From: Nocardia carnea
GTDB lineage: Bacteria; Actinomycetota; Actinomycetes; Mycobacteriales; Mycobacteriaceae
NCBI RefSeq assembly: GCF_029868325.1
Contig: NZ_JARWNW010000227.1
Coordinates: 1-32,424, forward strand
DNA: 32,424 nt
Direction: 5' to 3'
Numbering within the stretch: the stretch's first letter is position 1; each line of letters opens with the position of its first letter. A program made the position numbers and the translations under genes. The notes beneath the pieces were generated by a model, which worked only from the letters and a program-made list of their open reading frames with translations, made no database searches and was not told where the DNA came from. Shown piece after piece: positions 5,238-13,304 of the stretch.

Positions 5238-8086
5238 ACTCGATCGTGAAATGCCTGGTGTGGGATCTGGACGACACACTGTGGGACGGTGTGGTGCTGG
5301 AAGGCGACGCCCGCGCACCGCGTCCGGAAGCGCGCCGGGCGCTGCGACTGCTGGACGAGCGTGGCATCGTGCACGCGGTCGCGAGCCGCGGCGAGCCCGC
5401 TCCGGCGCTCGCGCATCTGGCGGCGCACGGGGTCGAGGAGATGTTCTGCGCGACGCAGATCGGCTGGGAACCGAAATCGGCGGCGGTGCGCCGGATCGCG
5501 GAGTCGCTGAACATCGGCCTGGATACCGTCGCCTTCGTCGACAACGATCCGGTCGAACGCGCCGAGGTGGGGTCCGCGCTGCCCCAGGTGCGGTGCTATG
5601 CCGCCGAGGACGTAGCGGATCTACCGGATCTCGCGGAATTCAGCCCGGCGGTCGTCACCCGCGACGCACGCGAGCGCAGGCAGCGCTACCGTGCCGAAGC
5701 GCGCAGGCGGACCAGCGAGCAGTCCTTCGCCGGTTCGGATGCCGAATTCCTGCGCGGGCTCGGGCTGGTGATGACCGTGCGCCGGGCGCGCGCGGCGGAT
5801 CTGGACCGTGCGCACGAACTCACGGTGCGCACCCACCAGCTCAACACGACCGGCCGCACCTTCGATATCGGGCAGCTGCGGAAACTGAGTGCCGATCCCG
5901 CGCATGAGGTGCTGATCGCGACCCTGCGCGACCGGTTCGGCGAGTACGGCGCGATCGGGCTCGCGGTCACCGAGGTGCGCGGCACGGATGCGGTACTGCT
6001 GCTGATGCTCATGTCCTGCCGGGTGATGTCGCGCGGGGTCGGTGGCGCGCTGCTGGCGCATCTGGTCGAGCGGGCGAGTGCGCGCGGGCAGCGCTGTGTC
6101 GCGGAGTTCGTGCCGACCGAGGTCAACCGGGTCATGCTCGTGACGCTGCGCTTCGCCGGATTCGTGGTGCTGGAACAAGGCCCGGAACGGGTGCTGCTCG
6201 GTCACGACGGACGCACCGTGGCGCCCCACAGCGCTCACGTGCTCGTGCGGTCGGCCGACGCGCCGACGCCGCCCGGCGACCTGATCGGCGGTCTGCTGCG
6301 GCGGGCCGCCGAGTTCCCGGATCGGTGCGCGCTGATCTCCGGCGGGGAAACCCTCACCTATCGCGAACTCGCCGACCGCACCGCCGTTCTCGCCGGACGT
6401 CTGGTCGGGGCGGGTGTGCGTCCCGGCGATGTCGTGCTGTGTCTGCTCCGGCAGGACATGTGGACGGTGGTGGCGATGCTGGCCGCACTACGCGCGGGGG
6501 CGGCGTGGTGTCTGGTCGAGCCCGGGCGGGCCGCCGCGCAAGTGCGTGCCCTGGTGGACGATTTGTCGTGTACCGCTGTGATATTCGATGAGGACGCGCC
6601 CCCTACACCGCACGGGGAAGTGGAGGCACTGCTCTCCCCCGCGTCGGCCCGGCCCGTCCTGATACCGCTGGGCGGGACCTCACCGGCCGGTCCGCTGCCC
6701 GCGTCGCCGCCCGCATCGGCGCCCGCCTATGTCATCACCACCTCGGGGTCCACCGGCGCACCCAAAGCTGTCGTGGTCAGCCGCGGCAACCTGGCCGCGA
6801 TGATCTCCGGACGCGACTATCCGTGCGAAGACGACGCGCCGGTCACGTTGTCGACCTGCCCGCTCACCGCCGATGCCGCACTGCTCTTCGGTCCGTGGGC
6901 CCTCACCCGCGGCGGGACTGTGGTGGTGCCGACCCACCGCGAGCTGCCCGACGCCGCGGCGGTCGGTGCGCTCGTGGCCGGGTCGCGGGTGAGTCACCTC
7001 GTCGCCACGCCGTCGTACTACCGGTTGCTGCTGCCGATTCTGGCCGAGGCGGCAGCCGCGCCGACGGTGGTCGCGCTGGCGGGCGAGACGTTGTCCTCGT
7101 CGCTGGCCGCCCGGCATCGCGAACTGCTGCCCGGCGTCGTCCTGATGAACGAGTACGGCCCCACCGAGGCGACCGTGACCTGCGTATGGCACGTCGTCAC
7201 CGATACCGCGAGGGTGCCCATCGGCCGGCCGCTACCGGGCAATTCCGCGCACGTGCTCGGGCCGGAGCTGTCGGTGACCACCGACGGAGACATCGGCGAG
7301 CTGTATATCGGCGGAGATCAGATCACCATGGGCTACGCCGGCCGTCCCGGCGCGACCGCGACCCGTTTCGTCGCCGACCCGTTCGCCGGCGAACCCGGCG
7401 CGCGGATGTATCGCACCGGCGATCTCGCCCGACTCACCGGGTCGGGCGATATCGACTATCTCGGCCGCGCCGACGGCCAGGTACAGATTCGCGGCGCGCG
7501 AGTGGAACGAGACGCCGTGGAGGCGGTGCTGGAGACCCATCCTGGTGTCGCGCACGCGGTGACCGTGGTGCACACCGGCCGCGACGAGGTCGGCGACCTC
7601 GTCGCGTTCATCGTTCCCGCCGCCGGCACCGCGCCGCCCGGTCGCCGGGAACTGGCCCGGCACTGCGCCGAACGGCTCACGCCGCTGGAGGTGCCGAGCC
7701 GGTTCGTGCCGATCGACACGATTCCGATCGCCGCGGCGGGCAAACTCGACACGGCCGCCCTGCTGGCGAGGGCCGGCGATCCCCCGCTGCCGGGGCCGTC
7801 GCGCGCCGATTGGACCCCCGGGCAACGGGAGATCGCCGAATTGTGGTCCGCCGCGCTCGAACACGACGACTTCGATCTCGACGATTCGTTCTTCGAGATC
7901 GGTGGCAACTCACACCGGGTAGTCGTGTTGCATCTGCTGCTCGAGCAATACCGGCCGGGAGCGGTGCGCGTCGGTCAGCTGTTCGATCTGCGCACGGTCC
8001 GCGACCAGGCCGATGCGCTCGCGGCCGGCGCCGCGATGCCGGCCGAACCTTTGGTATCCGACTCCACTCGAGCTTTCGAGCTGTGA
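5234..8086 (+). CDS. FkbH-type HAD domain fused to NRPS adenylation-carrier
   Basis: The protein is 950 aa. Residues 1 to about 335 form an FkbH domain: HAD motif LVWDLDDTLWDG (Asp11, Asp13), ASRGEP, EPKSAAV, FVDNDPVERAEV, then an acyltransferase-like half with the conserved Cys in LMSCRVMSRGVGGALL. FkbH enzymes take the glyceryl group of 1,3-bisphosphoglycerate and load it on an ACP. Residues about 345-840 are an adenylation domain (TTSGSTGAPK, NEYGPTEATV, MYRTGDLA, core-A10 Lys837). Residues about 855-930 are a carrier with Ser893 in FFEIGGNS. The A4 region (STCPLTADAALLFGP) has no Asp at the site that binds the alpha-amino group, so the substrate is probably not an ordinary alpha-amino acid. 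No condensation domain precedes it, so this looks like the loading module. Confidence 0.88.
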   Translation: MNSIVKCLVWDLDDTLWDGVVLEGDARAPRPEARRALRLLDERGIVHAVASRGEPAPALAHLAAHGVEEMFCATQIGWEPKSAAVRRIAESLNIGLDTVAFVDNDPVERAEVGSALPQVRCYAAEDVADLPDLAEFSPAVVTRDARERRQRYRAEARRRTSEQSFAGSDAEFLRGLGLVMTVRRARAADLDRAHELTVRTHQLNTTGRTFDIGQLRKLSADPAHEVLIATLRDRFGEYGAIGLAVTEVRGTDAVLLLMLMSCRVMSRGVGGALLAHLVERASARGQRCVAEFVPTEVNRVMLVTLRFAGFVVLEQGPERVLLGHDGRTVAPHSAHVLVRSADAPTPPGDLIGGLLRRAAEFPDRCALISGGETLTYRELADRTAVLAGRLVGAGVRPGDVVLCLLRQDMWTVVAMLAALRAGAAWCLVEPGRAAAQVRALVDDLSCTAVIFDEDAPPTPHGEVEALLSPASARPVLIPLGGTSPAGPLPASPPASAPAYVITTSGSTGAPKAVVVSRGNLAAMISGRDYPCEDDAPVTLSTCPLTADAALLFGPWALTRGGTVVVPTHRELPDAAAVGALVAGSRVSHLVATPSYYRLLLPILAEAAAAPTVVALAGETLSSSLAARHRELLPGVVLMNEYGPTEATVTCVWHVVTDTARVPIGRPLPGNSAHVLGPELSVTTDGDIGELYIGGDQITMGYAGRPGATATRFVADPFAGEPGARMYRTGDLARLTGSGDIDYLGRADGQVQIRGARVERDAVEAVLETHPGVAHAVTVVHTGRDEVGDLVAFIVPAAGTAPPGRRELARHCAERLTPLEVPSRFVPIDTIPIAAAGKLDTAALLARAGDPPLPGPSRADWTPGQREIAELWSAALEHDDFDLDDSFFEIGGNSHRVVVLHLLLEQYRPGAVRVGQLFDLRTVRDQADALAAGAAMPAEPLVSDSTRAFEL

Positions 8087-8092
8087 CCCCTC

Positions 8093-8097
8093 AGGAG
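8093..8097 (+). promoter_or_regulatory. Ribosome binding site deciding the PKS/NRPS start
   Basis: AGGAG lies six bases before the GTG at 8104. The earlier in-frame GTG at 8083, which overlaps the preceding stop, has no comparable site, so 8104 is preferred. Confidence 0.6.
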
Positions 8098-8103
8098 CAC
8101 ACC

Positions 8104-11100
8104 GTGCCGGACCCCGGCAGCCACACCACCGCCCACGCGCGTGATACCGATATCGCCATCGTCGGTATCGGTGCGCGCTTCCCCGATGCTGCCGACCTCG
8201 CGGAATTCCGGGCCAACCTGGCCGCGGGGCGCGATTCGGTGGGGCCGATGCCGCCCGAACGGATCACCGCCACCGGCCTGGACGACACCGTCACGTACCT
8301 GCCGATGGGGCACCTCGCCGAGATCGACGGATTCGACTACCGGTTTTTCGGAATGTCCCGCCGGGAGGCGTGTGTCACCGACCCGCAGCAGCGGCTCGCC
8401 CTGCTGCTGGCCCAGCGCGCGATCGAGGACGCCGGGTACACCACGCAACGGCTGGCGCGGGCGGTCACCGCCGTCACGCTGAGTGCCGCGCAGTCGAGTT
8501 ACCACTCCGCCGCGGTGGACCCGGGTCCGTTGAGCTTGATCGGAAACGCCACCTTCGCGGGCCCGGCGCGTATCGCGCACCGGTTCGGATTCACCGGCGC
8601 GTGTTTCGGGGTCGACAGCGGATGCAACAGCGCGCTGGTGGCGGTGCACCACGCCTGCCGCGAATTACGTTCCGGGGACGCCGATTACGCACTCGCCGGT
8701 GGTGTGATCGTGCGGGTGCACGGCACTCCGTCCTGGGGTGGGGGAAGCTTTTCCGAGATCATGTCGCCCACCGGCGTATGCCGCGCATTCGATGCCGACG
8801 CCGACGGCACTGTCAACGGCGAGGGTGGTGCGATCCTGCTGCTGACCACGGTGGCCCGCGCACTGGCCGACGGTGCTCCGATCCACGCGGTGATCCGCGG
8901 CAGCGCGACCCGGCACAACGGCGCGGCCGCCGCCACCATCAGCACACCCAGCGCCGCCGCTCAAAGCGCCGTCATCGCCAAGGCGTGGGAGGTTGCCGGA
9001 CTCGATCCGCACGCGGCCGGCTATCTCGAGACCCACGGGTCCGGGACGCGGCTCGGTGACGCGGTGGAACTGGAATCGATCAGCGCGGTCTTCGGTGGCG
9101 GCCCCGGCCTGCCCATCGGCTCGGTGAAGACGAATATCGGTCATCTCGACCATGCCTCCGGTATCGCCGGCCTGGTCAAGGCAGTGCTGAGCGTATCGGA
9201 GGCGCAGCTGTTCCCCTCGCTGCACTTCACCCGGCCGACCGGCGGTTTCGACCTGGCGGCCGCCGGTATCGACGTGGTGACCGAGAGCCGCCCGTGGAGC
9301 GGTGACGCGGTGCGTGTCGCCGGAGTCAGCTCCTTCAGCCTGGGCGGCAGTATCGCGCACTGCGTGGTGTCGCAGGCGCCGCCGGTGCCCGCCACCCCGC
9401 CCTCGCGCCGCACCCACTTGATCGGCGTTTCCGCGCGTACGCCCGAGGCGCTGAGCGAACTGTGCGCCCGCCTCGCCGAGGCGGTGCGCAGCACCGAGGC
9501 CGCGCTGGACGAAGTGGCCGCGACGCTCACCGTCGGTCGCGACCAGTACGAGCACAGGGTCGCCGTGACCGCCTCGGACACGGCGGAACTCGCCGAGGCG
9601 CTGGACAAGGCCGCGGTGCGCGCGCACCGCGTGCCGACCGCGCCGCGCGTGGTGCTGTTGCTGTCTCCCGACGCCGTTCCGGTCCCACCGGGCCCGGAAG
9701 GCACCGTCGCGGCGCAGCTGCCCACATTGCCCGCCGAGCTGCCCGCCACCGGAACGACGGCGTCGGTGCTGGCCGGGCAGATCGCGGTGCACGAACGGCT
9801 CACCGCGTGCGGGGTCCGGCCCGCGGCACTACTGAGTGCGGGAGCGTCACGCTTCGCCGCGCGGTACCTGCTCGGCTCCCGCGAAAGGGTCGAACCGGCC
9901 GAACTCGCCGGCGCGGCCCCCACCATCGACGGCGACCGGCTCCTCGATGCGGTGCGCACCCTCATGGCCGAAGGACCGGTGGTTTTCGTGGAGCCCGGCC
10001 GGGACGGCCGGATCGCCGCGCTCATCGCCGATTCCGTGCCGGAAGCCGAGATCGTCTCCGCGGCCACCGATACCGCCGATCTGAACGAACTTCTGGGCCG
10101 GTTGTACGAATACGGTGTCGACCTCGACTGGTCGGCCGTCGCGCCCGTCCACGTCCGCCGGATACGGCTGCCCGGCCACCCGATGCGCGAATCCGGCTGC
10201 TGGGTCGCCCTGCCCCGCGCCGCGGCGGCCGCCGCCGTACCGCCCGCCCTGTCCGCCACGCCGCACGACCACTCCGATCCGGTGCACTGGCTGCGTCGTA
10301 CCCTCGCCGAACTGCTGTACACCGACGACGAGATCGATGAAAACGCCGACTATTTCGCCCTCGGTGGTAATTCGCTGATCGCAGTACAGCTGGTGGACCG
10401 GATCGAGGAGACCTACGGCTTCCGGCCGAAACTGCTCGACGTCTACGAGCGTCCCCGGCTGACCGATTTCGCCGAGCTCCTCGCGTCCGGGCGCGCCGCC
10501 GGCGCCACGCGCGCACCGATCCCGGCCCTGGTCGCGCACGACGAACCGGTCATGTCCTCGGGACAGGAAAGGATGTGGTTCCACCACCAGTTCGATCCGC
10601 GGACGACGCTGTACAACTACCCGGTCGTCCAGCTGTTGCGCGGGCCGATCGACCCGGACGCGCTGCAGGGTACCTTCGACGACCTCGTCGAGCGGCACGA
10701 AACCCTGCGGTACAACTTCGCCGAGGTGGACGGCGTCGCGGTGTTGCGTATCCGTGACCGGCTGGACGACTATGTCCGCCGCGTCGACGTCTCCGCGGAA
10801 CCCGATCCGCACGCCGCGGCCCGCGACCTCGTGCACACTGCCGCGACCGAACCGTTCGACCTCGCTGTGGACCCCCTGTTGCGGGTACTGCTCATCACCG
10901 TGGGACCGGATACCCATGTCCTGCAATTGACCTGCCATCACGCCGTCACCGACGGCGCGACCCCGACGATTCTCGCCCGGGAGCTGCCGGAGCTCTACGC
11001 CGCGCGCCGGGAGGGCCGGCCGCACCGTCTGGCACCACTGCCGATCCGGTACCGCGACTACGCCGCCTGGCATCGCGCACTGCTGGCGAGTTCGGCGCTC

Positions 11101-12453
11101 GACCACGAACTCGACTACTGGCGCGAGACGCTGGCCGGCGCGCCGGTGTTACGGCTACCCACGGATTTTCCCCGACCCGACCGCAAGACCTATGCCGGCG
11201 ATCTGCATCCGTTCACCATCCCCGCGCAACTGCTCACCGACCTGCGTGCGCTGGCGAGCCGTTCATCGGTCTCGCTGTTCGTGGTCCTGCTCAGCGCCTT
11301 CTATCTGACTCTCGCGCGGCACAGTGGCCAGCGCGATATCGTCGTCGGCACCCCGACCACCGGACGCGGCCGAAGCGAATTCCAGGACCTGATCGGCTAT
11401 TTCAACAGTACGGTCGCCTTGCGCACGGATTTCACCGCCGACACCACGTTGCCGGACATGCTGACCCGGGTGCGCTCGGTCGTATTCGATGCGCTCGAAC
11501 ATCAGGAGATCCCGTTCGACCGGGTGGTCAATGCTGTGGCGCCGCAGCGCGACCTGTCGCGCACACCGCTGTTCGATGTGCTCTACATCCACCAGGTGAC
11601 GCCACGAATGGAGCGAATCGACGAGGCGAGCGCGGAACTGTTCGATCTCGACCACACCGCAGGAAACGAATTCGGCGGACTACCCACCGGAACTGCGAAA
11701 TTCGACCTGACGCTGGTTACTTTCGAATACGCCGACAGCGTCCCCCGCGATATCGGCGCGTGCCTGGAGTTCAGCACCGAACTGTTCACCACGCAGACGG
11801 TGGCCGCGCTCGGCGACGCATTCCTGGAGATCCTGAGGGCGATGGTGGCGGATCCCGGCGGGCCGCCGATCGAGGCGCTGATCGCCGGACCCCGGCGGGA
11901 CTCGGAGGTGACGACATCGATCCCCACCGATCGACCACGCGCGGGGACGACCATGGAATACGACGTGGTCACGCGTGCGATAGAGCTGGATCGTGCCGAC
12001 CTCGACCCCTTCGAGACCACACTGTTCGACGCATATGCGGTCCTGCTCGCCTGGTACAGCGGCGGTGACCGGTTACGCATAGGCCTGCCCGACGGGCCCG
12101 AGGGTGCGCGAGACGTCGTCGTGACCGTCCGTCCGGACACGACCTGGCGGACGTTGCGCGCCGGCCCGCCGGAATCGGTCGCGAGTACCGGCGCGACACC
12201 CCTGCGGTACCTCGGCCACGCGCAGGTCGTGCCGGCGGCCGCCGCGACCGAACTCGCGCTCGCCTGGGTGCCCGGCTCCGCCGAGTTGCGTGTGCACTAC
12301 GCGACCGCACTGTTCGACCGAGCCTCCGCCGAGGCCATCGCCGGCGAACTGGTCGCGCTGGCGCGGGCTGCGATCGACAAACCGGACGAACCGGTGCACG
12401 ACACCGTGCTCGGCATCGAAGCCTTCCAGGACGAACAGGAGATCCACCAGTGA
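8104..12453 (+). CDS. Hybrid PKS-NRPS: KS, decayed AT, ACP, C, half-C
   Basis: The protein is 1449 aa. KS (about 17-420) has Cys174 in VDSGCNSALVAV, His311 in LETHGSGT and His347 in TNIGHLDHASG, a complete catalytic triad in an unusual context. Residues about 434-702 hold a KS-AT linker and a shrunken AT: its first part reads LLSAGASRFAARYLLG where GHSxGE is expected, the middle with the catalytic His is gone, and the post-AT end (VDLDWSAV...LPGHPMRESGCWV) remains. An ACP follows (Ser757 in FALGGNSLIAVQL). There is no KR, DH or ER. A full C domain (about 815-1245) has HHAVTDG (His945-Gly951). The end (about 1285-1440) is a second, C-lobe-only condensation remnant without HHxxxDG. It probably extends the loaded acyl group by one unit, with the extender supplied in trans, and passes it to the next NRPS. 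Confidence 0.88.
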   Translation: MPDPGSHTTAHARDTDIAIVGIGARFPDAADLAEFRANLAAGRDSVGPMPPERITATGLDDTVTYLPMGHLAEIDGFDYRFFGMSRREACVTDPQQRLALLLAQRAIEDAGYTTQRLARAVTAVTLSAAQSSYHSAAVDPGPLSLIGNATFAGPARIAHRFGFTGACFGVDSGCNSALVAVHHACRELRSGDADYALAGGVIVRVHGTPSWGGGSFSEIMSPTGVCRAFDADADGTVNGEGGAILLLTTVARALADGAPIHAVIRGSATRHNGAAAATISTPSAAAQSAVIAKAWEVAGLDPHAAGYLETHGSGTRLGDAVELESISAVFGGGPGLPIGSVKTNIGHLDHASGIAGLVKAVLSVSEAQLFPSLHFTRPTGGFDLAAAGIDVVTESRPWSGDAVRVAGVSSFSLGGSIAHCVVSQAPPVPATPPSRRTHLIGVSARTPEALSELCARLAEAVRSTEAALDEVAATLTVGRDQYEHRVAVTASDTAELAEALDKAAVRAHRVPTAPRVVLLLSPDAVPVPPGPEGTVAAQLPTLPAELPATGTTASVLAGQIAVHERLTACGVRPAALLSAGASRFAARYLLGSRERVEPAELAGAAPTIDGDRLLDAVRTLMAEGPVVFVEPGRDGRIAALIADSVPEAEIVSAATDTADLNELLGRLYEYGVDLDWSAVAPVHVRRIRLPGHPMRESGCWVALPRAAAAAAVPPALSATPHDHSDPVHWLRRTLAELLYTDDEIDENADYFALGGNSLIAVQLVDRIEETYGFRPKLLDVYERPRLTDFAELLASGRAAGATRAPIPALVAHDEPVMSSGQERMWFHHQFDPRTTLYNYPVVQLLRGPIDPDALQGTFDDLVERHETLRYNFAEVDGVAVLRIRDRLDDYVRRVDVSAEPDPHAAARDLVHTAATEPFDLAVDPLLRVLLITVGPDTHVLQLTCHHAVTDGATPTILARELPELYAARREGRPHRLAPLPIRYRDYAAWHRALLASSALDHELDYWRETLAGAPVLRLPTDFPRPDRKTYAGDLHPFTIPAQLLTDLRALASRSSVSLFVVLLSAFYLTLARHSGQRDIVVGTPTTGRGRSEFQDLIGYFNSTVALRTDFTADTTLPDMLTRVRSVVFDALEHQEIPFDRVVNAVAPQRDLSRTPLFDVLYIHQVTPRMERIDEASAELFDLDHTAGNEFGGLPTGTAKFDLTLVTFEYADSVPRDIGACLEFSTELFTTQTVAALGDAFLEILRAMVADPGGPPIEALIAGPRRDSEVTTSIPTDRPRAGTTMEYDVVTRAIELDRADLDPFETTLFDAYAVLLAWYSGGDRLRIGLPDGPEGARDVVVTVRPDTTWRTLRAGPPESVASTGATPLRYLGHAQVVPAAAATELALAWVPGSAELRVHYATALFDRASAEAIAGELVALARAAIDKPDEPVHDTVLGIEAFQDEQEIHQ

Positions 12454-13304
12454 CCGCACAGCACCGGGTCGGGGTGGTCGGCGCGGGAACGATGGGCGCG
12501 GGTATCGCCCAGTGCGTGGCCGCAGCGGGCCTACCCGTCACCGTGGTCGATCCCGATCCCGCTGCTGCCGACCGTGCCCGGCGCGATATCCGCGCGGCGC
12601 TGCGTTCGAGCGTGCTGCTGGGCCGCGGTCCGCGCGCCGGCGAGCTCGCCGAGATCACCGGCCGCATCAGGTGGTCGCAGCATGTCGAGGAGCTGTGCGA
12701 AGCCACCTTCGTCATCGAATCCGTCACGGAGCGAGTCGCACTCAAGTACCGCGTATTCGCCGAACTCGACCGTGTGTGTGCGCCGTCGGCGGTGTTCGCG
12801 TCGGGGACCTCGGCCATCCCCATCACCGACCTGGCCACCCGCACCACTCGGCCGGAAAGGATGCTCGGACTGCATTTCATGAACCCCGCGCCGCTGACCG
12901 AGGCGGTGGAGGTGATCACCACCGCGCAGACCGCGCCCGCCACCCTGGCCACCGCGCTCGACTTCCTGAATGCACTCGGCAAACGCGGCATCGTGGTCGG
13001 AGACGGTCCGGGCTTCGTCATCAACCGGGTGCTCATGCTCGCCATCGCGGAAGCCGCCGCTGTCATCGAATCCGGAACCGACGCGGCCACGGTCGACGCC
13101 TTGTTCGAGGGTTGCCTCGGCCATCGGATGGGGCCACTGCGCACCGCGGATCTGATCGGCCTCGACAATGTGGCCGACACACTCGCGGTGCTGCGCGATA
13201 CCACCGGCGACGGCCGCTATCGCGTGCCGGACGTGCTGGCCACGCTGGTCGAGAACGGGCATCTGGGCCGCAAATCGGGAAGGGGATTCCATGCCTACCC
13301 CTGA
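12450..13304 (+). CDS. 3-hydroxyacyl dehydrogenase, FkbK-like
   Basis: The 284-aa NAD-dependent dehydrogenase has an N-terminal Rossmann motif VGVVGAGTMGAGIA, the FVIESVTE segment, and the catalytic-His region LGLHFMNPAPLTEAVEVI, where HADH enzymes read HFFNPxxxMxLVE. The helical C-terminal domain contains GDGPGFVINRVLM and ends GRKSGRGFHAYP. In the FkbG-K and ZmaN/D/E/G pathways this enzyme oxidises the hydroxyl of glyceryl-ACP as part of making hydroxymalonyl-ACP. The start GTG overlaps the preceding stop and has AGGAG eight bases upstream; its stop overlaps the next ATG. It is placed between the PKS-NRPS and NRPS genes rather than beside the other extender genes, but the tight overlaps put it in the same operon. 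Confidence 0.88.
   Translation: MTAQHRVGVVGAGTMGAGIAQCVAAAGLPVTVVDPDPAAADRARRDIRAALRSSVLLGRGPRAGELAEITGRIRWSQHVEELCEATFVIESVTERVALKYRVFAELDRVCAPSAVFASGTSAIPITDLATRTTRPERMLGLHFMNPAPLTEAVEVITTAQTAPATLATALDFLNALGKRGIVVGDGPGFVINRVLMLAIAEAAAVIESGTDAATVDALFEGCLGHRMGPLRTADLIGLDNVADTLAVLRDTTGDGRYRVPDVLATLVENGHLGRKSGRGFHAYP

Noticed and set aside
2813..8086. A simple tetronate cassette (ACP, KAS III, FkbH only)
   Set aside because: FkbI- and FkbK-like oxidoreductases are also present, which the tetronate pathway does not need; kept only as an alternative for the KAS III-like enzyme.
9400..10215. A functional cis-AT domain in the PKS module
   Set aside because: GHSxGE is absent and the central part of the domain is missing; only edge sequences remain.
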